A program made the translations under genes and the position numbers. From Bacteroides fragilis (GTDB taxonomy: Bacteria; Bacteroidota; Bacteroidia; Bacteroidales; Bacteroidaceae), in assembly GCF_019583405.1 (NCBI RefSeq), contig NZ_SZUU01000001.1, positions 744,001-808,000 of the forward strand: a DNA stretch of 64,000 nt. Reading direction: 5' to 3'. Each line of letters begins with the position of its first letter. The stretch's first letter is position 1. Below, one piece after another: positions 9,105 to 15,889 of the stretch. The notes below the pieces were generated by a model. The model made no database searches, was not told where the DNA came from, and worked only from the letters and a program-made list of their open reading frames with translations.

Positions 9105-9479
9105 TCATAAATCGGTCAAAGGTATCTCCGACAGATAGACGCGGGTCATCTGGTTGATGATCCCTAACTTATGGGCGGCACGATGATAGCGTGCGTACAT
9201 TTTCTCACAATCCGATTGATTACAATTCAGATATTGGTTCGTGGCTACCATTACGTCAAGCAGGGAAATTCGGAAAAGAGGACGGGTCAGCTCATAGATT
9301 TCCGGAGTGACATCACCGGCATGATCCGCCTTGACACGTATCAGCCCTGCGGATTCCAATTGCCCCAGAAGTTCATCAAGAGGCTTACAACTACATTCTA
9401 ATTCCTGGAAGTTTACTGTTTCCTGAAGGGAAATATGACGCAAGACAGATATGGCTGTCAAAGTTAACGGCGTAAGCAT
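9105..9479 (-). CDS. Small putative winged-helix (Rrf2-like) protein, first gene of fimbrial operon
   Basis: 124 residues. The N-terminal ~55 residues (LTLTAISVLRHISLQETVNFQEL, then LDELLGQLESAGLIRV) have the helix-helix-wing spacing of a winged-helix DNA-binding domain, and RISLLDVMVATNQYLNCN recalls the dimerisation helix of Rrf2 regulators. There is no clear three-cysteine Fe-S motif of IscR type; the nearby cysteines (NCNQSDCEK) are only suggestive. It is the first gene downstream of the invertible segment, its ATG 24 bases from the left inverted repeat, so it would be switched together with the fimbriae. I am confident it is a gene, much less so about the Rrf2 link. Confidence 0.6.
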   Translation of the reverse strand: MLTPLTLTAISVLRHISLQETVNFQELECSCKPLDELLGQLESAGLIRVKADHAGDVTPEIYELTRPLFRISLLDVMVATNQYLNCNQSDCEKMYARYHRAAHKLGIINQMTRVYLSEIPLTDL

Positions 9480-9502
9480 AAGCTATTTTGTTTTGTGATC
9501 GT

Positions 9503-9527
9503 CCGTTACTTTGTAGGTAACGGCAAT
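9503..9527. repeat. Left 25-bp inverted repeat of invertible promoter segment
   Basis: Perfect inverted copy of 9791-9815. It contains an internal dyad GTTAC-N7-GTAAC (9505-9521). From memory, this layout resembles recombination sites of tyrosine-recombinase-controlled invertible promoters in Bacteroides fragilis. Confidence 0.95.
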
Positions 9528-9746
9528 TAACATAAAATAGATTCGGATAGCGTTCCTGACAGAACACTGAGATTTAAATAATAAAAAACATCTGATGATG
9601 GCAATAGAATAATCATCCGCGTTAAATAACAGTAAACGTGGCCAACCCCTCTTATAGTTTTTTTAGGAGAAAATAGGGAAAACTAATGCAAAGCATGCAT
9701 CTTTTTTAAAATTAATTGCCTTTTTTATAAAAAACTTGTCTTTTTA

Positions 9747-9778
9747 TTTGTTTGTGTGAAAAATAATATCCAATTTTG
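9747..9778 (+). promoter_or_regulatory. Promoter carried on the invertible segment
   Basis: The -33 element TTTG (9747-9750), a 20-base spacer and the -7 element CAATTTTG (9771-9778) match the Bacteroides consensus TTTG-N19-21-TAnnTTTG with one mismatch. The box lies 12 bases inside the right inverted repeat. As it stands it points toward 9815 and beyond, not at the fimbrial genes. Confidence 0.7.
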
Positions 9779-9790
9779 CAGCAATAATTC

Positions 9791-9815
9791 ATTGCCGTTA
9801 CCTACAAAGTAACGG
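9791..9815. repeat. Right 25-bp inverted repeat of invertible promoter segment
   Basis: Perfect reverse complement of 9503-9527, with the same GTTAC-N7-GTAAC core. It ends 49 bases before the stop codon of the tyrosine recombinase. Confidence 0.95.
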
Positions 9816-9864
9816 TCTATACACTTCTCTGATTACAAGCATAATACACTCTATTTTTCGTTTT

Positions 9865-10812
9865 TCAAACCGCATTCAGCACATACCGGATTATCTTCCT
9901 GTTTGTCCGATCTACTTCCCTATCCCCAAAAGGCTTCAGGTAAGTTTCCGTCACCTTCACCGAGGAGTGTCCCAACGCACGGCTGATAACTCCTACGGGA
10001 GTCTCCTGATGAAAAGCGACCGTAGCCCACGTATGGCGGGCGGTATATGAACTGAGCCTGCCTCCCAGTTTCAACTCCACCGAAACCCGTTCCAACTGCC
10101 GGTTCAGGTTACGCAGGGCACATTGATATTCCTGATAAGGAGTGGGATTTTTCTTTGTATGCCGCTTTCGGGTACGGGGTTGCCCCAGGATAGGCAGCAG
10201 ATAGCTCGGATGGCAGTTCTCAGCCATCCTCCTGTTGATAATTTCCATCGCCTCATGCGGTACGGTGATAATCACCTCCTGCCCCGTCTTGTGGCGGCAG
10301 TAGGTCAGCACTCCTTTATCGAGATTATTCCTGCGCAAGTGAGCCAGATCGACAAACGGGATCCCTCGGAGCATAAACATCAGCACAAACCAGTCGACGG
10401 CTTCCCCTGAAGCGTCTCCGTCCGGATGTCCTGCCATCCGGATCATCCGCCCCACTGTCCCCGGACTGACAGCACGTTTCACGTCGGAGCGCGTACCGGT
10501 GTATACCTTATCGAAAAGCCCGGTCACATATCCCGGGCGGCCTTTCATCCCTCTGTTGTAGCCCGCACGCAAGGCACGCATGTAAGTCGATACCGTGTTC
10601 CAACTCAACCGCTTTCCCAGCAGCCAATGTTCATACTTGTCCAGAAACACCGGACTCACCTCTTCGAATCCGATCTCCTCTTTTCCTGCACTCTCCCTAA
10701 GTGTACGCAGCATATTATGGTAGATACGCCGGGCCGGTTCACGCCCCTCTTCTTTGAGCCTTTCAATCTCCGAAATCATAAATACTGTTAATGTTTCATT
10801 CATCTTATTCAT
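9865..10812 (-). CDS. Tyrosine site-specific recombinase (probable promoter invertase)
   Basis: 315 residues. Residues about 1-110 form the SAM-like core-binding domain of Bacteroides integrases; the rest is the catalytic domain. Visible catalytic residues are Arg149 (FMLRGIPFVDLAHL), a Lys near 175 (HKTGQEV), Arg259 in YTARHTWATV with Tyr replacing the first His of the HxxR motif, His282 (LGHSS) and the nucleophile Tyr291 (ETYLKPF). The Tyr-for-His change is common in Bacteroidetes members. Being 49 bases from an inverted repeat, with no other element boundary in sight, it most likely catalyses inversion of 9503-9815, although related invertases can also act at distant sites. No phage or conjugation genes adjoin it, so an integrase role is less likely. 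Confidence 0.85.
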   Translation of the reverse strand: MNKMNETLTVFMISEIERLKEEGREPARRIYHNMLRTLRESAGKEEIGFEEVSPVFLDKYEHWLLGKRLSWNTVSTYMRALRAGYNRGMKGRPGYVTGLFDKVYTGTRSDVKRAVSPGTVGRMIRMAGHPDGDASGEAVDWFVLMFMLRGIPFVDLAHLRRNNLDKGVLTYCRHKTGQEVIITVPHEAMEIINRRMAENCHPSYLLPILGQPRTRKRHTKKNPTPYQEYQCALRNLNRQLERVSVELKLGGRLSSYTARHTWATVAFHQETPVGVISRALGHSSVKVTETYLKPFGDREVDRTNRKIIRYVLNAV

Positions 10813-10947
10813 TGTTTTTAGTTTACAAATTTCCTTTAGATATAAATTGTGTAAATAGCCGGATAACAGAATCTATATCTTTACAAAAAACATCTAAAGA
10901 GACTTTGCAGAACAATCCCCGGGACGATATGCTATACTCTTTTTGTA

Positions 10948-10955
10948 TATCTTTG
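10948..10955 (+). promoter_or_regulatory. Candidate -7 box for the coiled-coil protein gene
   Basis: TATCTTTG is an exact match to TAnnTTTG, 63 bases before the ATG at 11019. A correctly spaced TTG is not visible, so support is partial. Confidence 0.45.
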
Positions 10956-11018
10956 CCGATCCTAACGTCGTTTTAACAAACATTGGCATCCGCCATCCCA
11001 TACAAACCTCAAAGTAAA

Positions 11019-11393
11019 ATGAAAAAGAGCATCCAAGACCTGAAAGAGTCATTAAGAAAGAAGGAAGAGAAACAACAGCGACTGCGTGAAAAAGAAGAAT
11101 CGATAGAAAAAGACATCCGTGTGCTGCGCTATCTGATAGTTAGGGAGGAACAAGCCGCCTCACCACAAGCCTCCCGGAAACGAAAAATCACCCGAAAACA
11201 GGTAGGCAGCTTTTTCAGCCGGATCGCCCTATTTTATGAAGACCTGCAACGACGCCTGAACCTCCGCATCACTTACCGCTGCTTCTGCCGCTGGCTCTGC
11301 ACCCGCTACGAGTTTGAGTCACGCTATCGCGACCGCCACAAGCTGTCGCCTTGCACGGTACTGGGATATTTTAAAAGAGAAAGGGGTGGATGA
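11019..11393 (+). CDS. Basic coiled-coil protein of unknown function
   Basis: About 124 residues from the ATG at 11019; an in-frame ATG at 10983 would add 12 residues. Residues 1-50 are a charged heptad-like helix (LKESLRKKEEKQQRLREKEE), so a coiled coil. The rest is very basic and Arg-rich (RKRKITRKQVGSFF, then LNLRITYRCFCRWLCTRYEFE), compatible with nucleic acid binding. I do not recognise a family. It is transcribed divergently from the tyrosine recombinase with about 200 bases between them, so a helper role in recombination is possible, but nothing in the sequence proves it. Confidence 0.55.
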   Translation: MKKSIQDLKESLRKKEEKQQRLREKEESIEKDIRVLRYLIVREEQAASPQASRKRKITRKQVGSFFSRIALFYEDLQRRLNLRITYRCFCRWLCTRYEFESRYRDRHKLSPCTVLGYFKRERGG

Positions 11394-11430
11394 AGGGGAA
11401 GTAGCCTCTGCTCTTTAATTTCGTATCACC

Positions 11431-11468
11431 CGTGCACTTCTGTGAGAATCCGTGTAATCTGTGGTGAG
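11431..11468. repeat. Half copy of CACAGATTACACAGATT-type repeat
   Basis: Right-arm sequence (TGTGAGAATCCGTGTAATC followed by TGTGGTGAG) without an intact left arm, lying just after the stop of the broken ATPase gene. Confidence 0.6.
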
Positions 11469-12664
11469 TTATCCTCCTATCACCCACTCCCCAATATTCC
11501 GTTCTTCCTTCTCGAAGGCTACACCCACCTTCACTACTTTCCGCCCGTCCGCCTGATAGGGCAGCAGATATCCCTTTTCATCAATCTGCCTCAAAGCGGC
11601 CCCGGCGCTGTCGTTCAGCTTGAACTCAAACACGTAGATGTAGTCCGGTGTCTTCACCACCGCATCGGCACGCCCCCGGGCACTCCGGACCTCCGTCTCC
11701 GTAAACTGCCCCATAAGCTGGAAGACGAGGTAGAACACCGTCTGATAATGCCGCTCCGTGCGGTCGCAAACCAGTAATTGCCATACGAACGCTTCTGCAA
11801 GGCACTCAACACGCTGAAGGGATTATACATGGAGGTGAATTCCTCGTCTTTGGTGAACCGGTATCCGTCATATTGGCGAGTCAGCCGGTCCATCACCTGC
11901 CGGCAGGTCGCATTACTTTTCACTGCCAGGGCTTCCAATTCGGGAGAGAAGGTAGCTTCTATCTCCGCACGGGTCATGCCGCAGAGGGTGTTATAGTCGA
12001 GGTCGAAACTGATATCGTTCAGTTGGTTCAGATTACTGAAAATGCCCATTTGCGCGAACTTGGTCACTCCGGTGATGAAGACGAACTGCAACCAAGGGTC
12101 GGCATCTTTGAGCACAGTATAGAAAGCGGTCAGCGTCTCCCTGAAATCGTGTTGCAACTCCGGATTGTCGAACGAACGCAGCAAGGGTTTGTCATATTCG
12201 TCGATAAGCACCACCACGCGGTGCCCCGTCTGTTCGCAGGCGCGCCGGATGACGGTCATGAAACGTCCGGAGTGCGTAATGCCTTCTCCTCCCGTCCGGT
12301 ATAACTCTTCCCACTGCCGCAACTGCCGCTCAAGTATATCGACCAGCCCCTCACGACTGTCATACTTCTCCGCATTGAGGCTGAGATGCAGCACGGGATA
12401 TTGCAGCCACTCTTTTTCCAATTTCTCGATAGCCAATCCGCGGAAGAGTTCCTTCTTACCTTGAAAGTACGCCTCGAAAGAAGAAAGCAACAGGCTCTTG
12501 CCAAAGCGGCGGGGACGGTTCAGGAAACAGGGATTGCCCGCTTGAGCCAGTCGGTAAATCAATGCAGTCTTATCTACATAAAGGAAATTTTCGGAGCGCA
12601 GTTTCTCAAAACTCTGTATCCCTATCGGGAGTTTTCTAAGCGGGGCATTGATCGGTGTATCCAT
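11469..12664 (-). pseudogene. AAA-ATPase/PD-(D/E)XK nuclease-like gene with internal deletion and frameshift
   Basis: From the ATG at 12664 the first ~300 residues are a normal AAA-ATPase-like N-terminal part: YVDKTALIYRLAQAG, a Walker A-like RPRRFGKSLLLSS and a Walker B-like VVVLIDEYDKPLL. The frame then runs YGNYWFATARSG and terminates in unrelated sequence. In another frame, from about 11775 to 11469, the missing C-terminal DUF1703/PD-(D/E)XK part appears: TERHYQTVFYLVFQLMGQF, GRADAVV and YVFEFKL, with the D and ExK nuclease residues. Family members are around 500-580 residues (from memory), so roughly 100-150 middle residues are gone and the frames no longer join. The lesion lies near 11775-11785. 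Such genes are multicopy and often decayed in Bacteroides; their function is unknown. Confidence 0.8.
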
Positions 12665-12786
12665 GGGGCATTGAAGTTAGTCTTTTGAAAATGTACACAA
12701 TTATTTTTTAGATTCTCACACGTGGTTACAAAAATGTAAGGGATGCCACAATTGTCCCTTCTTTATTATCCTTATACCCATGAATA

Positions 12787-12794
12787 CAAAGATA
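12787..12794 (-). promoter_or_regulatory. Candidate -7 box upstream of the broken ATPase gene
   Basis: CAAAGATA on the plus strand reads TATCTTTG on the minus strand, an exact TAnnTTTG. The gene starts 120 bases downstream. No correctly spaced TTG was seen. The rest of 12665-12957 holds only this and the palindromic repeat. Confidence 0.4.
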
Positions 12795-12849
12795 ACATTT
12801 TCTTTTGTATTTTACGTATTGTGTCTTAAAAGAATGATTTTGAGTTTAA

Positions 12850-12944
12850 TTCACCACAGATTACACAGATTCTCACAGATTAATAATTTATTTTACTGAG
12901 AGTTAAATTAAAATATCTGTGTTAATCTGTGTAATCTGTGGTGA
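12850..12944. repeat. CACAGATTACACAGATT-type palindromic intergenic repeat
   Basis: Complete copy: left arm TTCACCACAGATTACACAG and right arm CTGTGTTAATCTGTG plus TAATCTGTGGTGAG form a long stem. It lies between the hexokinase stop and the upstream region of the broken ATPase gene. Confidence 0.9.
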
Positions 12945-12957
12945 GCCCCAAATACAA

Positions 12958-14166
12958 TCAAGTCAGTGCTGCAATACCGGTTCCTATCAGGTTGGCATTG
13001 CTCATGTTATTGATATGAACTTCCACATCTTCCAGTTGGAGTTCGCGAAGAAGTTCCTGCAATTTCTCCATCACAAGAATATTGTAACTTTTATCTTTCC
13101 GGCTCTCACTCCAGAAGAGGCTTCCTTCGGCTATCAGACAAATCCGATGAATATCTTTGTTGTATGATTTCAGCAATGCGATCAGTCCGGCAAGGGACGC
13201 GGCAACCAGTTGGGCCGATCTGCTATAGATCCAACGAGCCACCTGCACATAAATATCTTTATGGATATCCGGATAGTTCATGATGGCAGTCAGCTTCCGG
13301 GCATCGAACTTTTCTTCAAATTCATCCAACGGAAAGGCCGCTTTCAAGATATCCCCTAAATACATGCCGGACACCGCTTTCTCAAAACGCTGTTTGCCCA
13401 TGCTGTCGGACATTGCATCCACCGTATCATCCACCGCTGTCAAGAATGGCGGATGAAAGTTGCCCGACTCCAGATTGACAGGAATCAAACCCTCTACGCT
13501 GTATGCCGGATCCAGTTTCTTTATCTTGTCAGCGGGAATAAAAGTGGCCATATTCGTACCGGTCCCGACAATCAGGCCGATATAGGCGTCGTAACTCTTG
13601 TCGGTAAGCCCGGCAAACAAACTGGCGATCGTGTCATTCAGAACTTTGATGCCTGTAAACTTTATTTTATTCTTTTCATTCAGATAGTCGAGTAAAGGTT
13701 TCCCCACAAACTGCCCGACCATTTTCCGGATATCCACTCCTTTGGTCCAACGAAGCAGCTTTGCATCTCCTCCGGGCACTGATTCGGCGGGATAAGAAAA
13801 ACAATAGCCAATAGGCATTTCCTCTTCCCGTTTTATCTCCACAATCAGATCGGCCAGTTCTTTGAACAGTTCTTCGCGCGTATAGCCGGGCGACTTCATG
13901 ACGGACATGTCTTTCTTCCAGCCATTGTTGGGATAGATGACCGGCTTTTCTTGGGTGAAATCGACAATCGCCACCCGGTAGTTGGTACCTCCCAGATCGA
14001 GGACTAAGGCTTTCCCTTTGACGTCGGCCGCCTTGGGCAGAATAAAGGTAGGAATACATTGTATCTCTGCATTTTTTTTACTTAATCCTTCTTCCACTTT
14101 CTCCCGGAATGCATAGGCAATTCCTTTGAGTTGTTCGTTGTCCAGTTTGAAAATATTCTTTTCCAT
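12958..14166 (-). CDS. Hexokinase (ATP-dependent hexose phosphorylation)
   Basis: 402 residues, eukaryotic-type hexokinase architecture. Visible are the phosphate-binding LDLGGTNYRVAIVDF (about 56-70), the sugar-binding region FSYPAES, the catalytic-region LNDTIASLFAGL and the second phosphate motif GLIVGTGTNMATF. It would phosphorylate glucose and probably mannose with ATP in the cytoplasm, feeding glycolysis; Bacteroides rely on such an enzyme because many sugars are taken up unphosphorylated through Sus-type systems. From memory it resembles the B. thetaiotaomicron hexokinase. It appears monocistronic, flanked on both sides by dispersed palindromic repeats. Confidence 0.9.
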   Translation of the reverse strand: MEKNIFKLDNEQLKGIAYAFREKVEEGLSKKNAEIQCIPTFILPKAADVKGKALVLDLGGTNYRVAIVDFTQEKPVIYPNNGWKKDMSVMKSPGYTREELFKELADLIVEIKREEEMPIGYCFSYPAESVPGGDAKLLRWTKGVDIRKMVGQFVGKPLLDYLNEKNKIKFTGIKVLNDTIASLFAGLTDKSYDAYIGLIVGTGTNMATFIPADKIKKLDPAYSVEGLIPVNLESGNFHPPFLTAVDDTVDAMSDSMGKQRFEKAVSGMYLGDILKAAFPLDEFEEKFDARKLTAIMNYPDIHKDIYVQVARWIYSRSAQLVAASLAGLIALLKSYNKDIHRICLIAEGSLFWSESRKDKSYNILVMEKLQELLRELQLEDVEVHINNMSNANLIGTGIAALT

Positions 14167-14251
14167 GGTGTTGGTTTTATGTATGGATGATCTTTATTTC
14201 TGTAAATAACAACTGAGGAGGATTTTTGCTCAAAACCGGGATAAAAACGAT

Positions 14252-14353
14252 TTCACCACAGAGGACACAGAGGACACAGAGTTTTTAATTTTCAGATTTA
14301 CAGAAAGATCTTAAAAAATCTTCCTCTGTGTCCTCTGTGTCCTCTGTGGTGAA
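14252..14353. repeat. CACAGAG-type palindromic intergenic repeat
   Basis: A clean copy: TTCACCACAGAGGACACAG with a second GGACACAGAG, and the complementary TCCTCTGTGTCCTCTGTGG ending GTGAA. It fills most of 14167-14461, between the divergent hexokinase and DUF4248 genes. Confidence 0.9.
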
Positions 14354-14461
14354 AGAACAGAACAAAACCCATGCAAGCATTCAGTTCCGTTACATAGTAA
14401 AAAAGTCTTTCTCGATAAGCAGAGAATATGCTACTTTGCCACGTAAACAAAAACAACAAGA

Positions 14462-14773
14462 ATGAAAGACTTAAATTTTGACTGGCTGCTGAGTGGAAGC
14501 TGCCTGCTGTCGGACGTGGCGATGGCGTATTTTACAACTTGTGTTTATCCCCGCTCGGCGGGCAGACAGATGCGTGAGCAGATAGAACGATATCCGGACT
14601 TGCATGCCGAACTACTGGAAGCAGGATACAAACGCTCCAATACACTGCTGACACCCCGGCAAATCTGTATCGTGATACAGCATTGGGGAATGCCCGACAC
14701 GGTGTACCAATGGCTACGCGAACATCCGGAGGATCGGGTCCAAAAACTGTTCGCCGATCGCAAATTCGACTGA
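14462..14773 (+). CDS. DUF4248 family protein
   Basis: 103 residues. FDWLLSGSCLLSDVAMAYF, the PRSAGRQM segment and LTPRQICIVIQHWGMPD match the layout of DUF4248 proteins known from Bacteroides: an N-terminal helix with a YF-P element, then SA, then a helix-turn-helix-like end. Function is not established. These small proteins commonly stand, divergent or in tandem, beside a replication/HU/amidase cassette like the one that follows at 15138-18524, so I treat it as the cassette's first gene. It may be a DNA-binding regulator, by inference only. Confidence 0.7.
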   Translation: MKDLNFDWLLSGSCLLSDVAMAYFTTCVYPRSAGRQMREQIERYPDLHAELLEAGYKRSNTLLTPRQICIVIQHWGMPDTVYQWLREHPEDRVQKLFADRKFD

Positions 14774-15021
14774 TATATGTTAATATATCTTTTTGCTTAT
14801 TATTTATTTATGTGCAGGTCTGCATGTTGGCGGCTTCCGGAACAGCCTCCGTAAACAGCTGACGGACAACGGACTACAAGTCTGAAAGCATGTTGGTATC
14901 CGTGTTGGTGATTTAGAGGCTCTGAATGACGGCAACAGAGGGTCTGAAAGGGTGAAAACAAGGCTCGGTTTCACCCCGGTAGAGTGTGCGTAGGACAGCA
15001 ATAGGGATCGCCGTACACTTT

Positions 15022-15051
15022 TGCACCAATCTGCACCAATCTGCACCAATC
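15022..15051. repeat. Three direct 10-bp repeats (iteron-like)
   Basis: Three perfect consecutive copies of TGCACCAATC, one per helical turn, ending one base before the -33 element of the promoter for the replication-like gene. The arrangement fits an iteron array of a replication initiator or an operator row. The rest of 14774-15137 holds an A/T-rich start (14773-14812) and a short hairpin (TGCCGT/ACGGCA, about 15087-15107). Confidence 0.85.
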
Positions 15052-15052
15052 T

Positions 15053-15084
15053 TTTGCATCCTTGCCCTTCTATGCGTAGCTTTG
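15053..15084 (+). promoter_or_regulatory. Promoter of the replication-like gene
   Basis: TTTG (15053-15056), a 20-base spacer and TAGCTTTG (15077-15084): a full match to the Bacteroides promoter consensus. Transcription would start near 15090 and the gene at 15138. The iterons abut its upstream side, so whatever binds them probably controls this promoter. Confidence 0.75.
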
Positions 15085-15137
15085 TCATGCCGTTCGGGAA
15101 AGGACGGCACATTCAATAACCTTTAAAACGAAATTCC

Positions 15138-15758
15138 ATGAACGCACCGACCGAAACAATTCTGAAAAAAGGATATATCCTGATTCCCAAATCCATGATC
15201 GAAGATTTCTTCAAAACCGGATCGCAAACCGAGGGCTACCTGGAAGCATGGATACAGGTATTGACGCGGGTCAACTACTCCGATACGGAGGTTTGTGTAC
15301 AAGGCAACCGGATCGTTTGCCGGCGGGGTGAAACCGTATATACCTACAAACAGTGGGAAAAAACACTGGGATGGAGCCGATACCGTACCCGACACTTCTT
15401 CGAAACGTTGTTCAAATCCGGAATCATGGAGGCGGTAGAGAATCCCGCCGGAATCACCCTGCTCCGGGTAACAGACTATGACCTCTGGACCGGACATAAA
15501 AAAGCCACCACCACCCGGGACAGCAATGCGATGGAAGGCTTTGCCGACTTCTGGGATCTTTATCACCGAGTCACCCAAAAAGATAAGATAAACATAGCCC
15601 GTGCCCGGAAAGAATGGAAAAAACTGACAGTAACGGAAAAGAAACTGGCACTGGAAAACATCGAGGAGTATTACACCCACCAAAAGGACATACGCTTCTG
15701 TAAACAGGCAGCCACATATCTGGAAGATAAGGCGTTTCTGAACGAATACGAATTTTAG
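15138..15758 (+). CDS. Phage-like replication protein (lambda O/DnaT-like), putative
   Basis: 206 residues. Residues about 15-120 resemble the winged-helix half of phage replication initiators: EAWIQVLTRVNYSD, then RGETVYTYKQWEKTLGWS, then a short strand ending VTDYDLW, the typical sequence order in such proteins. The C-terminal ~70 residues (FWDLYHRVTQKDKINIARAR, KEWKKLT, then IEEYYTHQKDIRFCKQAATY) resemble the DnaT/DnaD-type tail that contacts a replicative helicase. The next gene encodes DnaB, strengthening this reading. It sits behind iterons and its own promoter. Family assignment is by pattern only; a purely regulatory winged-helix protein remains possible. Confidence 0.6.
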   Translation: MNAPTETILKKGYILIPKSMIEDFFKTGSQTEGYLEAWIQVLTRVNYSDTEVCVQGNRIVCRRGETVYTYKQWEKTLGWSRYRTRHFFETLFKSGIMEAVENPAGITLLRVTDYDLWTGHKKATTTRDSNAMEGFADFWDLYHRVTQKDKINIARARKEWKKLTVTEKKLALENIEEYYTHQKDIRFCKQAATYLEDKAFLNEYEF

Positions 15759-15761
15759 AAG

Positions 15762-15856
15762 TCACCACGGATTACACGGATTAACACAGATTACAAAGTT
15801 ATTCTGTTGATATTTAAAATTTAAAAATCTGTGAAAATCCGTGTAATCTGTGGTGA
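15762..15856. repeat. CACAGATTACACAGATT-type palindromic intergenic repeat
   Basis: A slightly diverged copy (TCACCACGGATTACACGG, right arm ATCCGTGTAATCTGTGG) filling the gap between the replication-like gene and dnaB. Confidence 0.85.
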
Positions 15857-15889
15857 ACTATACCCCAAACCATATACCATCTAAACATT

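Larger units (their letters stand above)
9503..9815. other. Invertible promoter segment (313 bp), current orientation OFF
   Basis: Two perfect 25-bp inverted repeats bound A/T-rich DNA without a gene, placed between the first fimbrial gene and a tyrosine recombinase gene. The only good promoter inside (9747-9778) reads rightward, away from the fimbrial operon and into the 3' end of the recombinase gene. I found no TAnnTTTG match on the minus strand inside the segment. Flipping the DNA between the repeats would move the -7 box to about 9540-9547 facing left and start a transcript about 50 bases before the ATG at 9479. The ON/OFF assignment follows from sequence geometry, not from expression data. 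Confidence 0.85.

Noticed and set aside
14804-15112. Minus-strand frame of 102 residues between DUF4248 and the replication-like gene
   Set aside because: It translates the iterons (repeated IGADWC) and the promoter region; no start signal or similarity.
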